Source: Myxococcales bacterium
Lineage (GTDB): Bacteria > Myxococcota_A > Polyangia > Palsa-1104 > JAEUJZ01
Direction of reading: 5' to 3'
Length of the DNA: 64,000 nt
Assembly (NCBI GenBank): GCA_016794365.1
Contig: JAEUKB010000079.1
Span: forward strand, 124,001-188,000
How positions within the stretch are numbered: the stretch's first letter is position 1; each line of letters begins with the position of its first letter. Position numbers and translations under genes: made by a program. Of this stretch, positions 56,801 to 63,811 are shown piece by piece. The notes beneath the pieces are model-generated. The model was not told the DNA's origin, did not search any database, and was given only the letters and a program-made list of their open reading frames with translations.

Positions 56801-59121
56801 GCTTCTACGACGCAGCGCTGGCAGCATCACCGGGACTGCTGGAACCGACGCTGTCACTACTGGAGCTTCTGTCGTCGAGCGGCGATCATGCACGGATCGA
56901 TCAGCTCATCGAGTCAGCTCTTACGGCAGCGGTGACGACCAACTCGCTGCTGCCGGACATCGAAAAAGCGCGTCTGCTGCGAACCCAAGCGCAAGCGCGT
57001 CAGGTGCTGGGACATCTCGACGGAACTCTGACGGCGCTCAAAGAAGCCGAGCGACTGGTGCCCGGTACGCTGTCGGACAAGCTGTGGCTCGGAGAGACAG
57101 CGTTTGCGCAGCAAGACTTCGAGACGGCGCTTCAGCACCTGGGCGCGCTGATCCAGCTGATCGAGCAAAAAGATGCGCTTCCGACGCTGCTCACGCTCGA
57201 AAAGCTCAGCGATTCGCTCGATGCGGCGGGTCAAGCGGCGCAGGCGCTCGGTAAGCTCGACGAAGCGCGCACGCTGTGGCAAGCGGTCTTGCAGCTTGTG
57301 CCAGAACATCGCGCAGCGACGGAGCACTATCTGGATCTGCTGCTGCTTGGAAAAGATCCGCAGGATGCAGAGCAAGCGCTGACGATGCTGATCCAGCGCG
57401 CCAGCCAAGCAGCCAGCGTCGGACAAACCCAAGCTGCACGACGAGACTATCAGCGCGCAGCAACCCTAGCCGCGAGCCAGCTTGGGGAAAGTCTGCGCGC
57501 GCAGGGACTGCTAAAAGAAGCGCTCGCGCTGCTGCCGCCGCTTGGGGAAGACAGTGACGACGCACTGCGTCATGAATGGAGCACGCTGCTCGCGTCGCTG
57601 TACGACAGCGCAGAGCAGCTTGGCGAGCTGTCCGATGCGCGCGGTTATGCCGAGCGCTTGGCCGAGCTGGCCGAGACGAGCAAAGGTCAGAGCGCCTGGC
57701 ACAAGCGCGCCTCTCAGTGTGCGCTGCGAGGCGGAGACAGCGCGGGAGCCAAGAACCTGCTGCTATCGGCCCTTCACAAGACCCCGGCGCAGCTTGGTCT
57801 GATTGGCGAATACCTAGAGCTTGCCAGCGACGAAGAAGCGAGTGAAAAGCTACCGCAGCTTCTGCACAGCGCGGGCGCAACACAGAGCAGCGCGACGACG
57901 CCGCGTGGACCCGAGTGGAACAGCCAGCTCAAGGATCTGTGGACACGCGCAGCGACGATTCACAGCAAAGTCGGTGCTGGTGACTTGGCTGCCGAAGCGT
58001 ACGAGCGCGCTCTGTCGGTGCTGCCCGATCTCGATCCCGTCGAAGCGCTTAGCCTGCGTCGCGCGATTCTCGATGTGCTGCCCGAGGGTGAGCTGGATCG
58101 CGCACGCGGACACTTGCATGCGCTGCTTTCGGCTTCGCCCAAAGACACCGCGCTGCTCGGGAAGCTTCAGTCGGTGGAAGAGCGCGCGGGCAACAAAGGT
58201 GCGTCGTGGCGACTTCAGCAGCTTCTGCATCTGTACGATGACAGCCTGCCGGTTCCGCCTCCGCCGTCGCTGCCGCCCAAAGATGTCAAGCTCGACGATG
58301 GCGAACATGCCAAGCTGGCCGATTCCGACGCACGCGCGATTGCCGAGCTACTGGCCGCGCTGTGGGAAGGCGTGTATGCGCTCAAGGCTCCGACGCTGGA
58401 TGCGCTGGGCGTGCAAGGCACCGATCGACTGCAAGGCAACGAGACATCTGCCGACGAGCTGGCTCGGGCCTTTGCGCTGAGCAGTCGGGTGCTCGGAAAT
58501 CAGCGCGCCGGTCTGTATCGGCCCGCTGGTCACACGCTGGCGCAGCCTCGGATCCTTGCAAAGCCCCCGACGGCAGTGATTGCGTCCCCACAGCTTGCTA
58601 AGCGTCCCGTCGGTGAGCTACTGTTCCTGGTCGCGCGCTCCGTCGAAGGTCTGCGGCCCGAGTACATCCTTCCGCTGTCGATGCCCGCGTCGGAGCTGGC
58701 CAAGCTGGGTCAGCTTGCGGTGAAAGCGTTCGGTCCGCAAAAGACGCCAAAGCTTCCCGACGATGTCTCGACGTGGAAACGCGAGCTACCGTATCGAGCG
58801 AGCAAGCGTCTCCAGGATCTGCTGCGCGATCAGGCCGAGCTAGATGCCTCGGCACACGGTCATCGCGTCGCAATTCGGCGCGCACTTCAGCGAGCAGCGC
58901 TGCTCGTGTCGGGCGATCTGCTCGCGGCGCGCAGCGTACTGTTTGGCATCGACGTGCCAGCCTCGCAAGACCCGAGCAGCGCACAAGGTGGCTATTATCT
59001 GCGACTTGGCGAAGGAGAGCTGTCCGCGCAAGCCGAAGCCGAAGCCGATCTCGCCGATCTGTGCGCGTTCTTTATCGCTCCGCACAACGCCGCGCTGTTT
59101 GATCGGCTCCATCCTCGTTAG
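50890..59121 (+). CDS. Giant tetratricopeptide-repeat protein (2743 residues)
   Basis: The second very long TPR protein: tandem helical repeats of the RLGQLYREIHEPKHAATVLE type, then LIKLYRSGARV and AEVYREINKYQLALNALQQA, from the start to about residue 2450. The repeats are more varied than in the 22-34 kb protein, with a spaced Asp/Ala pattern. The last 250 residues are not TPR: VARSVEGLRPEYILPLSM, a Trp/Lys-rich segment and a Ala/Glu-rich end, an unassigned domain. No signal peptide or membrane helix. It diverges from the FHA kinase across 271 bases that must carry both promoters, so it may be a scaffold or substrate of that kinase. A GTG at 50881 would add three residues. Confidence 0.9.
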   Translation: MAERKDLPASPISDAEALLTRAKNQRGVEAAETLRRAAEKFRAHGDVEQAFTSYERALAELADQIGSPPVAKLGASLEFELGKLCEEDLGRFEQALLHYQQAFKLRPDFLEPLRRGRIIYQSLGDMDMVARLIELHLANLVAGEAQQGVELALELGHLKLRLHDPAGAVEVLRSALRMHNELSEDTEVPEQLLSTLAESYMSPDYQPGISEKEQARRNASDIFLGLAKRFLDEELLGILEKLRQAEEEEGNSSPLSVESLLKSKDKPLGEQDKKALSFLKRALEADIRNVTAAVLVEALYLRTPSATGIPELIKLYRSGARVTRRGPKLLKLYEQTGSPDYQAVADACRAGLDAVSSMDEWHETRQVLVDVLKKASDQLGLGQLREEDALEAALPEERAELMMEAADYYNRGGDTERYIACLKQAFHELPLHSEAFRKLSDYYKSRRDFIGLAVIQENRMAAQFETARLDLQSYAKQLEDLGELYEKKLQDVVSAAAIWRRIDELLPSLRSQSERKRLGQRLTRTELQINELIVELERMEPDDVTRVEYLRRLGQLYREIHEPKHAATVLEQLLQLTPGDLPSIKVLIELAEQSGDTSQQLELLRQQAGLANDKAERLGILRRMMTLCDQRLLRRDEQFDGQDSIEMMVWVCRSLLAELPSDRDALKRLADALQLVGSKNELLEVLESYLKVAPTPREKLTLHRRIAKIAEDCGDLTRSVSHLERAVRICPPGPEAEEVLCELARVYGGQGRLELAVSTLELVQKQSSRSGPELHRLLGRLTLQADDPQLLDKSLRAFRDVLVRLPTDSEALAALQKIHRTRGEWKELEQVLRKQLEPMDPPLPPRERLSLALDLAEVLGQHMGSPRQAAELLEKVQAETPVVDLRVHRHLRGLYEELGDVRAAVSCEERELLLTEDPVARIERAIEIARLWQSRGKDPGRAYLSYERAVRMAPELPPDGVERAAVRRLITQALEAMSQMSAQRGRWDDVVGIGQQRLNIAVEQDEALQAAAILVEMAQVYEEKLGQPIDGFALRIQAFELAPDLMSIEQLASIAEKYGQWKPLSDLHVQRVERALAAKIDVPLDSALAASEILEQKLADPIQAFRLLKKSLPITVSAAMAATDKRSPQGRLLSEMDRVVRALHKKGGEQSSELALESVSLARELAHLYHSLVDELVRMTDAGIEETALRIHKLLGESAKVREQVLFDPAGALGERLHAFTVGGERDHSEDLVADEVFAETIAEIHRLALLSGQIKEAVAVDMRRQDRAQSDQRRQQVACESAGWLDDFGNDPQRALKACIKALGLCSEGSDAQAEMRGRLFRIGQKLGLLAWDEVVRAERALVASQPKLLRQRMLYLASLWQQGASDSVRAIDAAGQALRMTYFPAGVPTSSKSAQPLSELLTPQLTPELVAEQQHIRSVIDAILRAAQGEAEPAAKLVTVLDNLANQLTEAGAPQWAAKVMIDAAQADEKRGRFGQAERRYQEALKQSEVADEAMSGLERVYRQQRRLADLATLLEKRRALLSDTALLKLLIELAEVYREINKYQLALNALQQAVAIDDSDAGPHLSMAKLFEAQKSFTRAIESYRSGAQRSLSAVESAKALLVAADLLERKLNESDEALTLSLQALRKTLGAQGLRLQNGETIPTGDPLREQRDAAWNTVERLLTKLQRQDEIDGLVTERLAVTTSALSDERQALLQRQYELCKQKLQTPSETTPRDGEEPSQGTTELRDKLLGLLEELSQLRPSDDALLAEQQSLLLGKQELAKARAIAAKRLQLLEHSDGESTKRSELALHVARLDIELGRFPEAEAALEQLLRDTPGSAEAVKALVDLHQRNGNHTGLVAALQRLSSQQSDLEAAVAALRQAAQITLAAQEDLDGAKRLLHEALTRVDAAPTVTPAQKALVRRALGNVLVPLFELAQREGRDDEAQSLAQRAIHEAELVGSRAAELQVHLGHKALSEGKTNEAIRFYDAALAASPGLLEPTLSLLELLSSSGDHARIDQLIESALTAAVTTNSLLPDIEKARLLRTQAQARQVLGHLDGTLTALKEAERLVPGTLSDKLWLGETAFAQQDFETALQHLGALIQLIEQKDALPTLLTLEKLSDSLDAAGQAAQALGKLDEARTLWQAVLQLVPEHRAATEHYLDLLLLGKDPQDAEQALTMLIQRASQAASVGQTQAARRDYQRAATLAASQLGESLRAQGLLKEALALLPPLGEDSDDALRHEWSTLLASLYDSAEQLGELSDARGYAERLAELAETSKGQSAWHKRASQCALRGGDSAGAKNLLLSALHKTPAQLGLIGEYLELASDEEASEKLPQLLHSAGATQSSATTPRGPEWNSQLKDLWTRAATIHSKVGAGDLAAEAYERALSVLPDLDPVEALSLRRAILDVLPEGELDRARGHLHALLSASPKDTALLGKLQSVEERAGNKGASWRLQQLLHLYDDSLPVPPPPSLPPKDVKLDDGEHAKLADSDARAIAELLAALWEGVYALKAPTLDALGVQGTDRLQGNETSADELARAFALSSRVLGNQRAGLYRPAGHTLAQPRILAKPPTAVIASPQLAKRPVGELLFLVARSVEGLRPEYILPLSMPASELAKLGQLAVKAFGPQKTPKLPDDVSTWKRELPYRASKRLQDLLRDQAELDASAHGHRVAIRRALQRAALLVSGDLLAARSVLFGIDVPASQDPSSAQGGYYLRLGEGELSAQAEAEADLADLCAFFIAPHNAALFDRLHPR

Positions 59122-59190
59122 CGCCAAATCGACGCCCGCAGCCCGCCGGGTTGTGTATCCTCGCCAGCAGACACAGCCAGGAAGTCACCC

Positions 59191-59802
59191 GTGCGAACCT
59201 CTGCCAACATCAGCGCTCTGTCCGTGTTTTCTCGTCTTTTGCTGGGACTCAGCGTCAGCCTGTTTGTCCTGTCGGGCTGTCGCGAGCTAGACGAAACCGG
59301 CGCGCCCATCCGTGATGCCGGACTCGATCTCGCGACAATCAGCGACGGAAGCCTGCGCGACGGTAGCGCCACGGACCTTGTCAGCCCCGATCTGTCCTGG
59401 CCCGCACCGATGCCACCACCGGCTAGCTGCTACCAGCGCTCGTCGGGCGTCACCGGCATTCAAGTGGTGCTGCGCGTCGATCAGTACATGGGCGTCAAGA
59501 CCGGCAGAAACGGCCCGCACGAGATCGTCCACGGCACCATCATCAACACGCCATGGGTCTACAAGTCGTCGATCGTCGATACCTCCAACGTCGAGGTCGC
59601 GATGAACATCCAGACCGCCACCGACATGACGGGCTTGCCCAAAGAAATCCCAGTGCGAACCGGCGAACGACTGGAGCTAGAAGGCGAGTACATTCCCAAA
59701 GCGACCGCCAACGCCACGACGGCACTCGGACCCGCTGCCGTCATCCACTTCACCCACGATCCGTGCGGCTACGCGGTCATCGGCGGCGTCAAGTATCGAT
59801 AA
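59191..59802 (+). CDS. Lipoprotein with DUF3465-like domain
   Basis: A 203-residue lipoprotein: signal peptide with hydrophobic LLGLSVSLFVLSG and lipobox LSGC at about residue 30. A Pro/Ser/Asp-rich spacer leads to a domain (about 90-203) with RNGPHEIVHGTIINTPWVY and GERLELEGEYIPKA, then GPAAVIHFTHDPCGYAVIGG, that resembles DUF3465, a small beta domain of unknown role found in secreted proteins. It ends close to the convergent cytochrome lipoprotein gene. Anchored in the outer membrane by inference. Confidence 0.82.
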   Translation: MRTSANISALSVFSRLLLGLSVSLFVLSGCRELDETGAPIRDAGLDLATISDGSLRDGSATDLVSPDLSWPAPMPPPASCYQRSSGVTGIQVVLRVDQYMGVKTGRNGPHEIVHGTIINTPWVYKSSIVDTSNVEVAMNIQTATDMTGLPKEIPVRTGERLELEGEYIPKATANATTALGPAAVIHFTHDPCGYAVIGGVKYR

Positions 59803-59821
59803 AGCGCGCGCTCGTCGGTCG

Positions 59822-60997
59822 TTACGGAACCGTATCCAGCCAGGCCGACACTGCCGTCAGCTCATCCTGCGTCAGCGAGCCCGCACCTTTGGGCGGCATC
59901 GGCGACGGAGTCATCTCGACCACCCGCTTGCGCATCGCATCTTTGCGCGCCACCCACGACTTGTACGTCGATAGATCCATGTTCGCGCTGCCACCTGGCA
60001 TGTGACACAGGCTGCACAAGCGCGTAAACACCGGCTGCACTGTGTTTTTCCACTGATCTTCCGACGCACCGCCGCCCGTGTCTTCGCCAAAGCGCTGGAG
60101 CGTGCCTTGCGACAGCACCCAGACATCTCCCGTCGAGGAAGCCAGCAGCTTGCCGTCGCTCGGAATCTTCCCCGCCGCCGCTCTGCGTACTTCCGCTTCG
60201 TCGAGCACCGCCAGCGTGTCCCCGATCTGCACCCACACCACACCGCTCGATAGAACCAGCCCACGAATCGGCGCGTCCGACGACATATAGAGCTTGGTCA
60301 GCGAATCACCCGACTCTCGATACAGCGAGTCTTCCGTCGCCACCACCAGCCGTCCCGCCGTATCGATCAGCGTCGCCACCGGCGCACCGACCCCATATCG
60401 CGCCAGGTTGCCGCTGCGCGTATCGAACGTCACCACCGCGCCATCGACCACGCCAGAGACGCGACTGCTACCGCCGCTGATCTGCGAGATCGCCACCGGA
60501 TAGCGCGTCACCTTGGCTCCGTCTGACACCGCGAGCTGCGAGCCCAGCGCAAAGGCCGTCCGTGTCGTCGGATCCGCCGCAACCAGCTCGGTCACACTGT
60601 CATTTTGAAGCCCGTAGCGATCGGACACATCTTCCATCTGCGAGCGATCGCGCAGCCGACGGACTTTGCCATTTCCGTCGATGCCAACCAGCCACGATCC
60701 GGCCAGATTTCCCGCTGGAATCACCGTCGCAGACTTCCAGCTCTGCACAGAAGAATCGGTATACAGCGGCAGCCCAGCGGTAAAGACCATCGCGCCCAGG
60801 CTCGAAAACACCACCGTGTCTTCGTTCAGGTCCGCGACGGCAAACACTGTACCCGTCGGCACCGACTTGGCGTTCCACGACACGGTCTTTAGCTGAAGCG
60901 CTTGTTCGCCTAGCAGGGAATCCGCCCCCGACTGACAAGCACCGAGAAGCAAGGCACAGACAGACAGCACGCGGGTCCAGTTCAGCTCTGACAACAT
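59822..60997 (-). CDS. Lipoprotein with c-type heme motif and propeller-like N-terminal part
   Basis: About 391 residues. Lipobox LGAC near residue 21, so a lipidated periplasmic or outer-membrane protein. Residues 30-310 are beta-rich with short repeated strands (VVFSSLGAMVFT, VRRLRDRSQMEDV, AVSDGAKVTRYP), which suggests a beta-propeller. The C-terminal 80 residues hold one CxxCH heme-binding motif (CSLCH) and a distal Met (PSPMPPKG), the pattern of a small class I cytochrome c. It may pass electrons or sense redox at the envelope. Start taken at 60997 because the upstream codons lack a signal. Confidence 0.85.
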   Translation of the reverse strand: MLSELNWTRVLSVCALLLGACQSGADSLLGEQALQLKTVSWNAKSVPTGTVFAVADLNEDTVVFSSLGAMVFTAGLPLYTDSSVQSWKSATVIPAGNLAGSWLVGIDGNGKVRRLRDRSQMEDVSDRYGLQNDSVTELVAADPTTRTAFALGSQLAVSDGAKVTRYPVAISQISGGSSRVSGVVDGAVVTFDTRSGNLARYGVGAPVATLIDTAGRLVVATEDSLYRESGDSLTKLYMSSDAPIRGLVLSSGVVWVQIGDTLAVLDEAEVRRAAAGKIPSDGKLLASSTGDVWVLSQGTLQRFGEDTGGGASEDQWKNTVQPVFTRLCSLCHMPGGSANMDLSTYKSWVARKDAMRKRVVEMTPSPMPPKGAGSLTQDELTAVSAWLDTVP

Positions 60998-61108
60998 GAC
61001 ACCATCATTTGCTACCCGGCTGTGGTGAGTCAACCGACGATCCAGCGCGCTTCCCGTCGCTCAGCTAACTCACGAAAGCGTCGCTGGAATTCGCGCTGAA
61101 TCACCCAG

Positions 61109-62032
61109 CTACTTGTAGATATCCATGATGTCTTCCAGCAGCTTTTTGCCCTGCGCAAACGGACGCTGGAACGAGTTGCGACCGATGATCGATCCGTAGC
61201 CTCCACCGTCGCGGATCGCACGAACGTCATCCAGCACAGCCGCGTCGCTGTCTTTGGTTTCTCCGCCGGAAAAGATGATGATTCGCCTGCCGTTGAACGT
61301 GCAGCTCACGACATGACGAACGCGCTCGGTCAGCGTCGCTCGCGGTGGCTTGTGCGCGTCGTAGACCTTCTGCGCTTCGGCTTGCTCGATCCGATCCTTG
61401 GGCAGCTTCACCTTGATGATGTGCGAGCCCAGCTGCGCCGCGATGTGCGCCGCGTAGGCCGCCACGTCGAGCGAAGTCTCGCCATCCTTCGACAGGTTCG
61501 TGCCACGCGGATAGCTCCACGTCACGACGACCAGACCCGCAGCCTTGGCTTCTTCGGTCAGATCGCGAAGCTGCCGATACATCTCGTTGCGCGACGACGA
61601 GCCCGGATAAATCGTAAAGCCAATGCCGACACAGCCAAGTCGCAGCGCTTCCTTCACCGATCCGGTCAGCGCCGAGCACGGCTCCAGCTTCGACAGCGAG
61701 TCACTGTTGTTGAGCTTCAAAATAAGCGGAACCTGACCCGCAAACTTGGCCGCGCCCGCTTCCAAAAACCCAAGTGGCGCCGCGTACGCCGCACAGCCTG
61801 ACTCGATCGCCAGCCGGAAGTGATAGTCCGGGTCCATCGCGTCCGGGTTCATGCCAAAGCTGCGATAAGGACCGTGCTCAAAGCCCTGATCGACCGGCAG
61901 GATCACCATCCGACCCGTGCCCGCCAAGCGTCCGTGCATCAACAGGCGCGCCAAGTTGGTCAGGGTTCCAGGGTTATCCGACGAATAGTAGGACAGGATC
62001 TCTTTTACGCGATCGGTAACAGCCAGGGTCAT
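61109..62032 (-). CDS. Fructose-bisphosphate aldolase, archaeal-type class I (DhnA family)
   Basis: A 307-residue aldolase of the DhnA/FbaB type, which splits fructose 1,6-bisphosphate through a Schiff-base lysine in glycolysis. ILPVDQGFEHGP near residue 45, SLSKLEPCSALTG, TWSYPRGTNLSKDGETSLD and HIIKVKLPKD (the Schiff-base Lys) then IFSGGETKDSDAAV and GYGSIIGRNSFQRPF are diagnostic. A strong ribosome site AAAGGAG precedes the ATG. Divergent from the ATP synthase operon. A long upstream open extension to 62239 has no support. Confidence 0.93.
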   Translation of the reverse strand: MTLAVTDRVKEILSYYSSDNPGTLTNLARLLMHGRLAGTGRMVILPVDQGFEHGPYRSFGMNPDAMDPDYHFRLAIESGCAAYAAPLGFLEAGAAKFAGQVPLILKLNNSDSLSKLEPCSALTGSVKEALRLGCVGIGFTIYPGSSSRNEMYRQLRDLTEEAKAAGLVVVTWSYPRGTNLSKDGETSLDVAAYAAHIAAQLGSHIIKVKLPKDRIEQAEAQKVYDAHKPPRATLTERVRHVVSCTFNGRRIIIFSGGETKDSDAAVLDDVRAIRDGGGYGSIIGRNSFQRPFAQGKKLLEDIMDIYK

Positions 62033-62216
62033 AAGGGACTCCTTTGGGTGCAAATCGGAAGGGACTGGTGCGCAGGCTCGCCAAAGAAAGCGCCGACGCG
62101 CGGAGAGCATGCCCCACAGCCCCCACTGCTGACAAGGCTCGGCAAAAGGGGAAAACGGTTGCTGAAGTCGCAGCCTGTGTGGTAAGCAGCGGCGCGCAAG
62201 TCCCAAGGAGGCAGCG

Positions 62217-62450
62217 ATCAGCGACAACAAACAGAGCATGTGGCTTCAGGCAGCCAGCCTGAGCTATCTCGGCATTTTCTTTGGCGTTTCTCTCGTCATC
62301 GGAGCTGCCATTGGCTCTTTTCTTGATCGAAAATGGGGCACGCATCCGTACCTGATGATGGTCGGTGTCGTCCTCGGGATCGCGACCGGATTTAACGAAC
62401 TGTGGCGACTTGCCAAGCGCTACCAAAACAAGCTGAAGCAGAAATCGTGA
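62217..62450 (+). CDS. atpZ: ATP synthase-associated membrane protein AtpZ (likely AUC start)
   Basis: About 77 residues with two membrane helices: SLSYLGIFFGVSLVIGAAIG and PYLMMVGVVLGIATGFNELW, and the DRKWGTHP loop of the AtpZ/AtpI-gene1 family (PF09527), which helps assemble the c ring or carries Mg2+/Ca2+. The first ATG is at 62238, but the only good ribosome site is AAGGAGG at 62205-62211, 26 bases away. Five bases after it lies ATC at 62217, in frame, giving SDNKQS before MWLQ, as in typical family N termini. A non-AUG (ATC) start is therefore likely. It is the first gene of the atp operon here. Confidence 0.8.
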   Translation: MSDNKQSMWLQAASLSYLGIFFGVSLVIGAAIGSFLDRKWGTHPYLMMVGVVLGIATGFNELWRLAKRYQNKLKQKS

Positions 62451-62857
62451 ACCAGCCTTCCGTGACAGAGAGCCGTGGCGCTCACCTTCGGGCCATCGAG
62501 AAAATCTCCCTTGTGTTGGGCGTACTTCTTGTTGCGGTCGCGATGGCGGGTTTTGCGCTGAAGACCCAGCTCTCTTTGTCCTACGGTGTGCTGCTCAGCC
62601 TCTTGAACGCGCGCGCGATTCGCTTCTTTGGGGATCGCTTGGCCAAGCTTCAGTCCGTCGGTCTGCTCGTCGTGCTGTTTCAGCTCAAGCTGTTCTTCAT
62701 CGGTGCGCTGATCTATCTGGGCCTCAAGCTGTTTTCTCTCGACGGTGTCGGCCTGTGCGTCGGCCTGTCGATTCTGCCGCTCGCGATCGTCGTGCGAGCC
62801 GTACAGTGGGGAATGTCTGCTCCCAATTCCAACGGAGAAGTAGTGAGCAATGGGTGA
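62447..62857 (+). CDS. atpI: ATP synthase subunit I
   Basis: About 136 residues with four predicted membrane helices (LVLGVLLVAVAMAGFAL, SYGVLLSLLNA, LLVVLFQLKLFFIGALIYL, VGLCVGLSILPLAIVV). Starts at GTG 62447, overlapping the atpZ stop as GTGA; the frame is open further upstream but that would lie inside atpZ. AtpI acts in c-ring assembly. It overlaps atpB by 8 bases. Confidence 0.85.
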   Translation: MNQPSVTESRGAHLRAIEKISLVLGVLLVAVAMAGFALKTQLSLSYGVLLSLLNARAIRFFGDRLAKLQSVGLLVVLFQLKLFFIGALIYLGLKLFSLDGVGLCVGLSILPLAIVVRAVQWGMSAPNSNGEVVSNG

Positions 62858-63689
62858 GGAATCCACCTGGTTTGATTTTTTGCCTGGGCTGGCCAACTTG
62901 GTCGCTTGGGCGAAGCAATATCTCGGACGAGAAGATCCGTCGCAGGGCTTCTTTTTCCAAGGCGGACCGTTCGTCGAGTCGCACTTCAACCTCACGCACG
63001 TCTTTTCGGCGCTGCTCGTCTTTGCGTTTGTTGCCTTCGGCGCGATGAGCTTTTCGTCGGCGATGCGCAAAGGTGGCGATGACGCGATTGTGCCGCCGCC
63101 GCAGTTTTCGCTGCGCAACCTGTTTGAGGTTCTCGGCGACGCGCTGTGGAACCTGACCTGCAACATCATGGGTGAGTCGAACGGTCGCAAGTACCTGCCG
63201 CTCATCGGAACGCTGGCTTGCTTCATCTTCTTTAGCAACCTGCTGTCGCTGATTCCTGGCATGGTTCCACCGACGGCAACGCTCAAGACCAACGTCGCGC
63301 TTGCGCTGACCGTGTTTGTCATCACGCACGTCGAAGGCATCCGCGCGCAAGGCATCGTCTCGTACCTCAAGCACTTCGCGGGCCCGATCTGGTGGCTGGC
63401 CTGGATCATGATCCCGATCGAGATCATCGGTCACCTGGCTCGTCCGCTGTCGCTGTCGATGCGTCTGATGGGGAACATGGTGTCGGACCACAAGGTCGTC
63501 GGCGTGTTCTTCTTCTTGGTGCCGCTGCTCGTGCCGGTGCCGTTCCTGATCCTCGGAACCTTGGTCGCGATCATCCAAACGCTGGTGTTCTGTCTGTTGT
63601 CGATGGTCTACATCAACATGGCCGTCGCCACCCACGATCACGACGACCACGGGCACGAGGAGCACGGCGAGCACGCTCACGCGCACTAA
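62850..63689 (+). CDS. atpB: ATP synthase F0 subunit a
   Basis: A 279-residue proton-channel subunit with about six membrane helices. The essential Arg lies in LSLSMRLMGNMVSD, and the second conserved region is VAIIQTLVFCLLSMVYINMAV. Conserved Gly and Asn residues flank them. The N-terminal 75 residues are a soluble, periplasmic-type leader with HFNLTHVF. The C terminus is a very His-rich tail (HDHDDHGHEEHGEHAHAH), possibly metal-binding. Ribosome site GGAG; 8-base overlap with atpI. Confidence 0.95.
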   Translation: MGEESTWFDFLPGLANLVAWAKQYLGREDPSQGFFFQGGPFVESHFNLTHVFSALLVFAFVAFGAMSFSSAMRKGGDDAIVPPPQFSLRNLFEVLGDALWNLTCNIMGESNGRKYLPLIGTLACFIFFSNLLSLIPGMVPPTATLKTNVALALTVFVITHVEGIRAQGIVSYLKHFAGPIWWLAWIMIPIEIIGHLARPLSLSMRLMGNMVSDHKVVGVFFFLVPLLVPVPFLILGTLVAIIQTLVFCLLSMVYINMAVATHDHDDHGHEEHGEHAHAH

Positions 63690-63695
63690 CCCACA

Positions 63696-63715
63696 CCCGG
63701 CACACGGCTGCCGGG
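63696..63715 (+). other. Intercistronic hairpin between atpB and atpE
   Basis: A 6-base stem CCCGGC (63696-63701) with GCCGGG (63710-63715) and an 8-base loop. It is in the 122-base gap before the subunit c gene; without a T run it more likely stabilises or processes RNA than terminates it. The high molar need for subunit c fits such a site. Confidence 0.35.
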
Positions 63716-63811
63716 CGACCCCGTTTCCTATCTGGGAATGGGAAGATTGATTCACAAACGCAAGACCGTTAAAGAAAACCAAACGCTGTTTTTTCAGGAG
63801 GAACTCGAAAC

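Noticed and set aside
62420-63427. A 335-codon minus-strand frame over atpI and atpB
   Set aside because: It is opposite two certain ATP synthase genes and has no recognisable features.
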